7,739 nt of DNA from Betaproteobacteria bacterium (GCA_029883965.1 JAOUIN010000107.1:1-7739), one strand, 5' to 3'. Positions 1 to 7,080 are shown, numbered from the stretch's first letter. The notes: generated by a model from the sequence alone, not told the origin. Made by a program: numbers and translations.

Positions 1-129
1 CTCGGGGTCTACAAGAAGGCACGCCTCGCCAACACCTTCCGCTGGGAAATGAAGGAGCGCGGCTATGACGATTCGTTCACAGAAATGATTACCGAAAAGC
101 TGGTCGTTGCAGTATCGAAAAAAGACTAA
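1..129 (+). CDS. 3' end of an unidentified protein (partial)
   Basis: Frame 1 is open from the window edge to a TAA at 127-129 and gives 42 C-terminal residues, starting LGVYKKARLANTF and ending EKLVVAVSKKD. The tail is charged, with a short hydrophobic strand (LVVAV) just before the end. That resembles the last strand of several alpha/beta folds, for example some SAM-dependent methyltransferases, but this is too little to name a family. The lysine/glutamate-rich composition and in-frame stop look like genuine coding sequence. It is convergent with the HD-GYP gene; the two stop codons are only 9 bp apart, so there is no room for a terminator between them. I do not recognise the gene. Confidence 0.6.
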   Translation, partial: LGVYKKARLANTFRWEMKERGYDDSFTEMITEKLVVAVSKKD

Positions 130-138
130 GTGTCCTTG

Positions 139-1800
139 TTAACGCGCCGGCGGCGGCCGATAACCTGGAATGCTGCTGACATCGACGACATCAATCTGCT
201 CCGGATCCAGAAACTCCCTGGCATATTTCTCGTAAATCTTGTCCCACATGAACACGTCGAACAAATCCGGGTCGACGTGGCCGTTCAGTTTGAACTTGCC
301 GAGTATGGTCAGTGACTCGGTCAGGGTCTTGCCTTTCTTGTACGGCCGGTCCTTCGCCGTCAGCGCCTCGAATATATCGGCAATGCCCATGCACCGCGCC
401 TGCAAGGACATCTGCTCCCGTTTGAGCCCGCGCGGATATCCCTTGCCATCCATGCGTTCATGATGGCCGCCGGCATACTCCGGCACGTTCTTCAGGTGCC
501 GCGGCCAGGGCAGCGCCTCCAGCATCTGTATTGTGACCTCGATGTGATGATTGATGATCTGCCGTTCGGCGCCGGTCAGCGTACCGGCGCGTATGGTCAG
601 GTTTTCCACCTCATTGACAGTCAGGAAGTCGCCGATGGTGCCGTCCGGGCGACGCCACCGGTACTTCGCGGCGATCGCCTTGACGCGGGCGATATCTTCA
701 TCGCGCATCGCTTCACCGCCGATGTTTGCCTTTCGCAGAAACTCGCGATCGTCATCCACGCCCCTCAGGAAGGCGTCGGTTGACGTTTCCGACTCACCCC
801 CCATCAGCATCGCCAGCCGGGCATCACGCTTGATGACTTCGAAGCGCGTATCGATCAAATCAATCCGGTCGTATATCGTCTGCAGTTTGGTGGCCTTGTC
901 GACGACATGCACCGGCGTGGTAACTTTGCCGCAGTCATGCAGCAATCCGGCGATTTTCAGCTCATAACGGTCACGGTCACTCATGGCGAAATCGCTGAGC
1001 GGACCCGTCTTGCAGTTATTGACCGCTTCGGCAAGCATCATGGTCAGCGTCGGTACGCGCTCGCAATGCCCGCCGGTGTACGGAGATTTGTCGTCGATGG
1101 CCGCGTTGATCATCTGGATAAACGACTCGAAAAGGCTTTCCAGGTGATTGATCAGAAGCCGGTTGGTCAGTGCAATCGCCGCCTGCGATGCAAGTGATTC
1201 CGCGAGGTGCTGATCGTCCTCCGAAAACGGCACCACCTCTCCGCTTTGACGACTCTTGGCATTGATCAGTTGCAGCACGCCGATGATCTCGTCCTCGTGG
1301 TTCTTCATCGGCACGGTCAGGAAGGACGTCGACCGGTAGCCTGTTTTCTTGTCAAAATTCTTGGTACCGGAAAAATCAAACCCGGCTTCAGTGTAGGCGT
1401 CTGCAACGTTGACCGAGCAGTCGTGATGCACGGCGTAGGCCGCCACCATGCTGTTGATGGGCTTGCCCTCCTTGTCGACCAGGTTGACCGGGTAGAAGGG
1501 GATGTCAACGCCGCTGGTGCCGCCCATGGCGATGCCCAGCGTGTCGTTGCGCATGATCTCGAAGCGCAGCGTCTGGTTGTCCGTCATGCGATAAAGCGTG
1601 CCGCCATCGGCATTGGTAATGGTCTTGGCGGCGACCAGAATCGCCTCCAACAGCCGGTTGATATCGCGTTCCTTGGACAGCGCAACGCCAATACGCAACA
1701 ACTCCCCGAGGCGGTGCGAGAGTTCGTGTTGCCCCGGCGCGGCCTCCACCCTGTTCATCACCGCTGCCGCAGCGGAATGCTTATTTGATACAAACCGCAC
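139..1800 (-). CDS. GAF-HD-GYP cyclic-di-GMP phosphodiesterase-like protein
   Basis: Predicted cytoplasmic c-di-GMP hydrolase of 553 aa with an N-terminal sensor. Residues about 40-215 form a GAF domain with a DKKTGYRS segment (150-157) and the end motif LINAK...PFSEDD (178-196). Residues about 225-535 form the HD-GYP domain. Visible elements are GGHCERV (243-249), LLHDCGK (286-292, HD pair 288-289), INHH (416-419), HHERMDGKGYP (446-456, with the GYP signature intact) and GIADIFEALTAKDRP (472-486, metal-ligand Asp475). The metal-ligand set expected of an active HD-GYP enzyme therefore looks complete. About 130 residues separate HD from the next His motif, roughly 100 more than in canonical HD-GYP domains. 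The GTG start at 1800 overlaps the upstream ATPase gene by 20 bp and has only a weak AGG upstream. ATG at 1758 (539 aa, 22 bp after the ATPase stop) is an alternative and leaves all domains intact. The arrangement suggests translational coupling to the ATPase. GAF ligand unknown. Confidence 0.93.
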   Translation of the reverse strand: MRFVSNKHSAAAAVMNRVEAAPGQHELSHRLGELLRIGVALSKERDINRLLEAILVAAKTITNADGGTLYRMTDNQTLRFEIMRNDTLGIAMGGTSGVDIPFYPVNLVDKEGKPINSMVAAYAVHHDCSVNVADAYTEAGFDFSGTKNFDKKTGYRSTSFLTVPMKNHEDEIIGVLQLINAKSRQSGEVVPFSEDDQHLAESLASQAAIALTNRLLINHLESLFESFIQMINAAIDDKSPYTGGHCERVPTLTMMLAEAVNNCKTGPLSDFAMSDRDRYELKIAGLLHDCGKVTTPVHVVDKATKLQTIYDRIDLIDTRFEVIKRDARLAMLMGGESETSTDAFLRGVDDDREFLRKANIGGEAMRDEDIARVKAIAAKYRWRRPDGTIGDFLTVNEVENLTIRAGTLTGAERQIINHHIEVTIQMLEALPWPRHLKNVPEYAGGHHERMDGKGYPRGLKREQMSLQARCMGIADIFEALTAKDRPYKKGKTLTESLTILGKFKLNGHVDPDLFDVFMWDKIYEKYAREFLDPEQIDVVDVSSIPGYRPPPAR

Positions 1801-4156
1801 GCACCTGCTTCATGTCGGTTATGCCCATCAGCACTTTTTCAATGCCGTCCTGTTTCAGGGTGCGCATGCCGTCTTCAAGAGCGGTCGAAACCATTTCCGC
1901 TACACGCGCGTGCTCCTGTATGTTCTTTTTCAACGCGTCGGTGCCGACCAGCAGTTCGTGCAGGCCCACGCGGCCCTTGTAGCCGCTGCCGCCACACACC
2001 TCGCAGCCGACCGGATCGTGAATGACCAGCTTGCCGCTATCACCGCCATAGTCCTTGACCCAGCTCTCCAGCACTTTCGCCTCGGCGGCCTTGGGATCTT
2101 TTTTCCAGCGCTCCGTGTTCTTCAGTTCCATCGAATATTCAACCAGCAGGCTACGCACCTCTTCTTCGGTTGCGTCATGCGGTTTCTTGCATTTTCCGCA
2201 CAGTCGCTTGGCCAGACGCTGCGCCAGTATGCCCAGCAAGGCATCGGCAAAGTTGAACGGGTCCATGCCCATGTCCAGCAGACGTATGATGGACTCAGGA
2301 GCGCTGTTGGTATGTAGTGTCGCGAACACCAGGTGACCGGTCAGAGAAGCTTCGATGCCCGTGCCGGCCGTTTCCTTGTCGCGCATCTCGCCAACCATGA
2401 TGATGTCGGGGTCCGCGCGCAGGAACGCCTTCATCGCCACCGCGAACGTCATCCCTGCCTTCGGATTCATCTGCACCTGGCGCAGGCCTTTCTGCGTAAT
2501 CTCGACCGGGTCCTCCGCGGTCCAGATTTTGGTGTCCGAGGTGTTCAGGTAACCGAGGACCGAATGCAGCGTCGTCGTCTTACCGGAACCGGTAGGGCCG
2601 CAAACGAAGAACAGCCCATAAGGCTTGGACACAACCTCCTTGAGCGTCTCAAGGTTGTGGTTGGTCAACCCCAGCTTCTCCAGCGGAATCGGCTCGCCCG
2701 CGGCCAGTATCCGCATGACAATATCCTCGACACCGCCCGCAGAAGGTATGGTCGCCACCCGCAATTCAATATCCAGCGGCCCGAATTTCTTGAACTTGAT
2801 CTTTCCGTCCTGCGGTTTACGCCGCTCCGAGATATCGAGGTCGCACATGATTTTCAGGCGGGCGGAGAGCGCACTGCGGTAGGCGGCCGGCACCTGGATG
2901 TACGGCTGCAGCGATCCGTCCCTGCGGAAGCGGACCTCCGTTTTTGCCTTGCCGGGATAGGGCTCGATGTGGATGTCCGACGCGCCCTGCTGGTAAGCAT
3001 CGATAATGATCTTGTTGACGAGCTTGACCAGTTCGTTGTCGGATGCGGCCGACACCACATCATCGCCCCCGACGCTTTCGCCTTCCTCGTCGTCCAGGGT
3101 GCCGAGCATGTCTTCGATGTTGCCGGAATCCTCGAGGCCGGTGGCACCGCCGAACATCTGATCGAGCGTGCTCGCGAACTCGCGGTTGGTGGTCACCCGA
3201 TACACGATCTTGCTCTTGGGATACACATTGCTGACCATCCGCGACGCCTTGACCCGCTCCGGGTCCGTGGTGGCAACGACGATGCCTTCCTTGGTATCTT
3301 CCAGCGGTATCCACTGATTGGTCTGGCAAAACTCACGATTCATGTTGCGCATCAGGTCGGGCGGCTTGATGCGATCCTGCTTGAACGGCTCGTAAGGCAC
3401 GCCGAAATAACTGCCCAGGGCATCGCCCAACGCCGGTAACTTGACCTGGAATTCGTCAGTCAGCACGGTTTCGACATCGAGGTTTTTGCGGCGGGCCGAG
3501 CGCTGCGCAAGTTCAAGCTCCTCACCCGAAATCACCGCGTTGGTGACCAGGCCGTCGTACTTGCTGCGCACCTGCATCATCGGACCCTGACGCTGCTTGA
3601 ACGCGATGGCCAGCGTTTCCGTCAGCGATGCCACGCCCTCCTCCATCATTGCGGGAAAGGGCTGCCCGGCTTTGTTGTTGATGATCTGCACGACGCCGAT
3701 CAATTCCTTGGTTTTCGCTTCGACGACCGGCGCCACCAGCATCTGCTTGGTGCGATAACCGGTTTTTGAATCGACTGCCTTCAGGAAATTGAGCTGCGCA
3801 CTATGTGACTTGAGTTCCGCGTCGTCGTATACGTCGCGAATGTTGACCACCCGTTTATTGGCGGCCACGAATCCCGCTATGGACTGCTCATTGATCGGCA
3901 GCTTGATGTCCTTGAACGAGTTCAGTCCCGTCTTGACTTTGGAAATGATCGAACCCTTGTCGTCGCTGAGCAGGTAGATCGTCAACCGGTCGGCGTTGAA
4001 CAGGCCGCAAAGTTCCTGCGACAGTTCAAGAATGATCTCGTCGATGTTCTTGGTCGCATGAATCTTGTTGGTGACCGCCTGCAATTTCTGCTGAAAATTG
4101 AGTTTTTCAGTCAGATTGTCGGCCGGTACCGGTTTGCTCTGGAGCACGGTGCTCAT
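1781..4156 (-). CDS. GAF-fused GspE/PilB-family secretion/pilus ATPase
   Basis: Predicted cytoplasmic hexameric ATPase that powers type II secretion or type IV pilus assembly, 791 aa. In order: a GAF domain (about 25-188; DSKTGYR at 129-135, NNK at 160-162); a single MshEN/T2SSE_N-like segment (about 198-258) ending in FGVPYEPF; an acidic linker (about 343-367); then the full T2SSE ATPase core. The core shows SDIHIEPYP (393-401), ERRKPQDGK (444-452), Walker A GPTGSGKT (520-527), Asp box WTAEDPVE (545-552), Walker B DPDIIMVGEMRD (582-593), His box TGHLVFATLHTN (606-617) and zinc-binding CxxC pairs (C653/C656 and C718/C721). All catalytic boxes are intact. ATG at 4156 is chosen because a strong Shine-Dalgarno ends right before it; the in-frame GTG at 4162 lies inside that site. 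Typical PilB/GspE proteins are about 500-600 aa, and the excess is the GAF domain. No pilC/pilD/gspF gene is next to it, so whether it serves pili or secretion is unknown. Confidence 0.95.
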   Translation of the reverse strand: MSTVLQSKPVPADNLTEKLNFQQKLQAVTNKIHATKNIDEIILELSQELCGLFNADRLTIYLLSDDKGSIISKVKTGLNSFKDIKLPINEQSIAGFVAANKRVVNIRDVYDDAELKSHSAQLNFLKAVDSKTGYRTKQMLVAPVVEAKTKELIGVVQIINNKAGQPFPAMMEEGVASLTETLAIAFKQRQGPMMQVRSKYDGLVTNAVISGEELELAQRSARRKNLDVETVLTDEFQVKLPALGDALGSYFGVPYEPFKQDRIKPPDLMRNMNREFCQTNQWIPLEDTKEGIVVATTDPERVKASRMVSNVYPKSKIVYRVTTNREFASTLDQMFGGATGLEDSGNIEDMLGTLDDEEGESVGGDDVVSAASDNELVKLVNKIIIDAYQQGASDIHIEPYPGKAKTEVRFRRDGSLQPYIQVPAAYRSALSARLKIMCDLDISERRKPQDGKIKFKKFGPLDIELRVATIPSAGGVEDIVMRILAAGEPIPLEKLGLTNHNLETLKEVVSKPYGLFFVCGPTGSGKTTTLHSVLGYLNTSDTKIWTAEDPVEITQKGLRQVQMNPKAGMTFAVAMKAFLRADPDIIMVGEMRDKETAGTGIEASLTGHLVFATLHTNSAPESIIRLLDMGMDPFNFADALLGILAQRLAKRLCGKCKKPHDATEEEVRSLLVEYSMELKNTERWKKDPKAAEAKVLESWVKDYGGDSGKLVIHDPVGCEVCGGSGYKGRVGLHELLVGTDALKKNIQEHARVAEMVSTALEDGMRTLKQDGIEKVLMGITDMKQVRAVCIK

Positions 4157-4167
4157 GATCACCTCCC
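4157..4167 (-). promoter_or_regulatory. Strong Shine-Dalgarno site that fixes the ATPase start
   Basis: Read on the minus strand the bases are GGGAGGTGATC, directly followed by ATG. Ten of them (GGAGGTGATC) match the complement of the conserved 3' end of 16S rRNA, with 5 nt between GGAGG and the ATG. This decides for ATG 4156 over the in-frame GTG at 4162, which is part of the site. Confidence 0.85.
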
Positions 4168-4316
4168 TGTTTCCGTTGCTACTGCACTGACTTGGCTATA
4201 GACACAGGTCTTTTGCGCAGGCCTGTGGGCGCCGCGCCGGACCCGGGAATTCAAAAATCCATTCTAATTCCGCCATTTGCGGGCGACCCCGGGACATGCG
4301 GTCCACAATCTTCACC

Positions 4317-4344
4317 ATGATAAACACAGTTCGAAGTGTGTCAC
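4317..4344 (-). promoter_or_regulatory. Candidate sigma-70 promoter for the ATPase-HD-GYP operon
   Basis: Read on the minus strand: -35 GTGACA (5 of 6 to TTGACA; 4339-4344), a 16-bp spacer, and -10 TATCAT (5 of 6 to TATAAT; 4317-4322). Transcription would start near 4309 and leave a leader of about 150 nt. A TCACA half-site (4341-4345), with a poorly matching partner TTCGA six bases away, overlaps the -35. It resembles a weak CRP-type site (8 of 10 core positions). Found by eye, not scored. Confidence 0.4.
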
Positions 4345-4463
4345 ATAAACGGCCCGATGCCGACGGGTGTTCGCGGACTCTCGCCGCTGGCACGTCTGAC
4401 TGCGGTTTTCCGCTCATCGCCGCATGTTCACGCACACCACCGGATGATGCAGGTCCGTCGATG

Positions 4464-4485
4464 AAATCAATTAACATATTGATTT
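4464..4485. repeat. Perfect AT-rich palindrome, possible operator
   Basis: The arms AAATCAAT (4464-4471) and ATTGATTT (4478-4485) are perfect complements around the 6-nt centre TAACAT. The A/T-rich composition stands out from the GC-rich surroundings, and the size fits a dimeric regulator site. It lies about 310 bp upstream of the ATPase start and 120 bp upstream of the candidate promoter's -35, so it could be a distal site or part of another promoter. The regulator is unknown. Confidence 0.45.
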
Positions 4486-4493
4486 TATTGATA

Positions 4494-4526
4494 AATAATC
4501 CTGTCGTTGCCCGGTAAGGGATTATT
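4494..4526. repeat. Second inverted repeat next to the AT-rich palindrome
   Basis: The arms AATAATCC (4494-4501) and GGATTATT (4519-4526) are perfect 8-bp complements. The 17-nt spacer itself contains a near-palindrome, TTGCCCGGTAA. It could be an operator or, on the minus strand about 70 nt after the cyclase stop codon, a weak AT-tailed terminator hairpin. The stem has only two G-C pairs, so the terminator reading is weak. Confidence 0.35.
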
Positions 4527-4593
4527 AGTCCATCCGTAGTTGCAGTGTTCTGCTCCGCTCGCCGCCCGCCTCGCCCCGGAACTGGTTGTGACA

Positions 4594-6831
4594 TCACTTG
4601 GTATCGAACTTGTGAACGCCGGCCCACTCCGGTCCCGGCGGATCAGTGCGGTAAGCAGCGATGCGATCAAGAAACACGTCGTAGAGGTGTGCATCCGGCG
4701 AAATCTTCTTCAGGTTTATAAGTTGCAATTCGGCCTTGTCCCAATCCTGCGCGCGGTAGTACCGCAATGCCTGGCTCCAGAGTTTGAGTTCGTCGAGCCG
4801 TGATTGTTCAACCTCACCTTCGCGGCCCATCGGTTCGTAGATCGCGACTGGTTCATCCTTGCCCTTGACCTGCACCTGATCGATTTCCCGCAGCACGATC
4901 CCGCTGATGCGTTCCTTGGTGCTTTGGCCAATGAGAATGGCGGCACCGTACTGCTTGGTTATACCTTCCAGCCTCGAACCAAGATTTACCGCATCGCCCA
5001 TCACCGTGTACGCCTTGCGGATCTGTGATCCCATGTCACCGACACGCATGACCCCGGAGTTGACACCCACGCCTATCGCAAACGGCGGCCATCCCTTCTC
5101 GTTGAATTTCTGATTGAGTACTTTCGCCTGCTTCATCATGTCGAGCGCCGCCAGCACGGCATTCTGCGCGTGATTCGGATCGGCCATGGGCGCGCCCCAG
5201 AACGCCATCACCGCGTCACCGATGTACTTGTCGAGCGTGCCGCGATGGCCTTCACGGATTACCAGACTCATGGTGGTCAGGTAATCGTTGATATACACCG
5301 AAAGATCTTCCGGGCTCAGGGTTTCAGAAATGGAGGTAAATCCACGCACATCGGCAAACAGAACCGAAAGCTCCTCGGCTCGCGGTTGCATATTGAATTG
5401 TTCGGGGTTGCGCGCCATTTCCTCGACCAGTTCCGGCGGCACGTATTGCCCGAACAATCCGGTAATCAGCCGCGTGCCCCGCGCCTCGACCAGGAACCCG
5501 TAGGCCATGTTGAACGTGAACAGCAGGAGTATCAGCACCATTCCGGACGCCAGCGGCAGCACCAGATTTCCGGCCTGGAATACCATCAGGTTGGTGCCAA
5601 CCACGCCCACTATCGCAAAAGCAGTCACCAGCATCGATTTGAAAGGGGTGAGCAATGGCAGCAGCAGGCCCAGCGCTACGCCGGCCAGCAGCAGCAGCAC
5701 GAACTCCGCGCCGACGATGTAGGGCGGACGCTGTTTGATATTGCCGTCGAGAATGCCGGTGATCAGATTGGCGTGGATTTCCACGCCCGGGTACACCGGA
5801 TCCACCGGTGTTGCCCGCAGGTCGAGCAATCCCGGTGCGGTCGTACCTATGAGCACGATCTTGCCCCGCAATGCACCTACCGGAACTTTCTCGTTGAGTA
5901 CATCAACCAGTGAAAAATAGCGGAAACTGCCTTTGGGTCCATGATAGGGCACCAGCGCAGCCGCCTGGTCATCGACCGGAATCTGGAACGGCCCGGCCTT
6001 GATCCACTCGAGCCCGCTGTAATTGGTCGTGCTGCCGTCCTGACTGACGACCGGGACCACCGGCGGCTGCCCGGTGACCGTGCGCACCATGGCCAGCGAC
6101 AGCGGCTCGTAAAATGCCTTGTCGTACTCCACCAGCATGGGAACGCGGCGCGTAATGCCATCAAGATCGGGCAGTGGATTGATATGCCCTGCGCTGGCGG
6201 CGGCCCGCTGCAAGCGCTCGAGGTTCGCGGTATAACCCGACCATGCAGTAACGCCGACCTTGCGTTCGCCAAACGCGCCGGCTGGCAGCACCGGCGACGG
6301 CAGCATTCCCTTCCTGCTGGCATTCTCGGGATCATCACTGAGAAATACATGTCCCAGAACGACAGCGCGATCCTTCATCTTGCGCGCGAAAATATCATCG
6401 TACTCCAGCTGCGGCCGCACCCGGTCGAGCACGCTGTGATACTCCGCGACGCCCTTCAATTCCTTCTGTCCCAGCTGCTCGAGTACGCGTATACCCGAAG
6501 ATTCATCACGCTCCGCAAAGACCACGTCGAATCCGACTACGGCAATGCCGTATTTGTCGAACAATTTGTCGAGCAGCAGCGCGAGCCGGTCACGTGGCCA
6601 CGGCCAGCGACCCTCTCCGCCCTTCTCCCTCTCCTGCAGACTTTTTTCGTCAATATCGAGAATCACGACGCGCGGATCGACGGTACGCGGCATCGTCAGC
6701 CGGAGCCGCGTGTCGTAAACAATGGACTCAAGATTATCGAGCAACGGCATGCGAAACACGTGTATTGCATGCAAAAGAAAAAGCATCACGATAGCCAGCC
6801 CTATCGCGATGCGTGTCAGATTTTTTTTCAC
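4594..6831 (-). CDS. CHASE2-domain class III adenylate/guanylate cyclase
   Basis: Predicted inner-membrane receptor cyclase of 745 aa making cAMP or cGMP from ATP or GTP. An N-terminal membrane segment (about 8-26) is followed by an extracytoplasmic CHASE2 sensor (about 30-350; VVILDIDEKSL at 55-65, VVGFDVVF at 98-105, GKIVLIGTTAPG at 323-334). Three membrane helices follow (about 372-392, 398-417, 424-446), then the cyclase domain (about 484-668). Class III catalytic positions are all present: metal ligands D494 (FADVRGFTS) and D539 (DKYIGDAVMAFWGAP), purine-contacting K535 and T609 (KAYTVMGD), and transition-state N616 and R620 (VNLGSR). The K/T pair is more typical of adenylate than guanylate cyclases, but specificity cannot be settled. 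The tail (676-745) has a TPR-like helical pair and ends with the PPGPEWAGVHKF segment typical of CHASE2 cyclases. The GTG start is used because an in-frame TAG lies three codons upstream, at the edge of the palindromic element, and AGGA gives a plausible ribosome site. A start at M16 would cut the first membrane helix. Confidence 0.95.
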   Translation of the reverse strand: MKKNLTRIAIGLAIVMLFLLHAIHVFRMPLLDNLESIVYDTRLRLTMPRTVDPRVVILDIDEKSLQEREKGGEGRWPWPRDRLALLLDKLFDKYGIAVVGFDVVFAERDESSGIRVLEQLGQKELKGVAEYHSVLDRVRPQLEYDDIFARKMKDRAVVLGHVFLSDDPENASRKGMLPSPVLPAGAFGERKVGVTAWSGYTANLERLQRAAASAGHINPLPDLDGITRRVPMLVEYDKAFYEPLSLAMVRTVTGQPPVVPVVSQDGSTTNYSGLEWIKAGPFQIPVDDQAAALVPYHGPKGSFRYFSLVDVLNEKVPVGALRGKIVLIGTTAPGLLDLRATPVDPVYPGVEIHANLITGILDGNIKQRPPYIVGAEFVLLLLAGVALGLLLPLLTPFKSMLVTAFAIVGVVGTNLMVFQAGNLVLPLASGMVLILLLFTFNMAYGFLVEARGTRLITGLFGQYVPPELVEEMARNPEQFNMQPRAEELSVLFADVRGFTSISETLSPEDLSVYINDYLTTMSLVIREGHRGTLDKYIGDAVMAFWGAPMADPNHAQNAVLAALDMMKQAKVLNQKFNEKGWPPFAIGVGVNSGVMRVGDMGSQIRKAYTVMGDAVNLGSRLEGITKQYGAAILIGQSTKERISGIVLREIDQVQVKGKDEPVAIYEPMGREGEVEQSRLDELKLWSQALRYYRAQDWDKAELQLINLKKISPDAHLYDVFLDRIAAYRTDPPGPEWAGVHKFDTK

Positions 6832-6841
6832 CCGTTCGTCC

Positions 6842-6864
6842 TAGGGCCTGTTAACAATTACTTC
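6842..6864 (+). repeat. Left terminal inverted repeat of the MITE-like element
   Basis: It begins TAGGGCCTGTTAACA and ends ACTTC, and is a perfect inverse of 7090-7112. Its first bases with C6841 read TAG on the minus strand, an in-frame stop just before the cyclase. Confidence 0.85.
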
Positions 6865-6880
6865 ATGATTGCGACGGAGG

Positions 6881-6967
6881 CGATTTGTCCTCAGAGCTAG
6901 GAGTGCCGAGCGCGGTTTGCCCGTAGGCAAATAAGCGAAGGTGCGACAACGCCCTGAGGTCAAATCG
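6881..6967. repeat. Hairpin module A inside the element
   Basis: The arms CGATTTGTCCTCAG (6881-6894) and CTGAGGTCAAATCG (6954-6967) pair at 13 of 14 positions. Within the loop lies a second small hairpin, TTTGCC-CGTA-GGCAAA (6916-6931). Outside the arms, GACGG/CCGTC segments extend the complementarity imperfectly. Confidence 0.7.
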
Positions 6968-6981
6968 TCCCGTCCCTGCGG

Positions 6982-7080
6982 GTTGTGATCAAAATCGCCA
7001 CTGCCTGCGTTGCCTGCCTTGCCCATATTCTCGATATGGGCTGCGGCATGCGCCTTGTCATTGACGATTTTGATCACAAC
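6982..7080. repeat. Hairpin module B inside the element
   Basis: The arms GTTGTGATCAAAATCG (6982-6997) and CGATTTTGATCACAAC (7065-7080) are perfect 16-bp complements. At the centre lies an 8-bp stem, GCCCATAT/ATATGGGC (7021-7028 and 7034-7041), with a 5-nt loop. Confidence 0.8.

Larger units (their letters stand above)
4157..4593. other. 437-bp intergenic region between the cyclase and ATPase genes
   Basis: No convincing gene is present. The open frames here have atypical, arginine/proline/serine-rich translations and no supported starts. The region holds a candidate minus-strand promoter (4317-4344) and two AT-rich palindromes (4464-4526). The implied leader of about 150 nt, before the ATPase, has two short inverted repeats: GGAATT/AATTCC at 4246-4251 and 4266-4271, and CACAGG/CCTGTG at 4203-4208 and 4222-4227. 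These could form hairpins in the 5' UTR, but I recognise no known riboswitch. No strong intrinsic terminator for the cyclase gene is visible. The region implies that ATPase/HD-GYP is a transcription unit separate from the cyclase. Confidence 0.6.

Noticed and set aside
2333..3439. Long plus-strand open frame (368 codons) opposite the ATPase gene
   Set aside because: It lies wholly antisense to the intact ATPase core. Its Arg/His/Leu-rich translation has no recognisable domain and is typical of antisense shadows in GC-rich genes.
4157..4310. c-di-GMP riboswitch in the ATPase leader
   Set aside because: A GCGCAAAAG stretch near hairpin arms recalled the GEMM class, but the conserved core and tetraloop-receptor arrangement are not present.
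4196..4627. Minus-strand open frame (143 codons) in the intergenic region
   Set aside because: It overlaps the 3' end of the cyclase, has no ribosome site, a low-complexity composition and no domain, and covers the candidate promoter and palindromes.
5941..6900. Plus-strand open frame (319 codons) opposite the cyclase N-terminus
   Set aside because: It is antisense to the CHASE2 coding sequence, runs into the palindromic element and shows no domain pattern.
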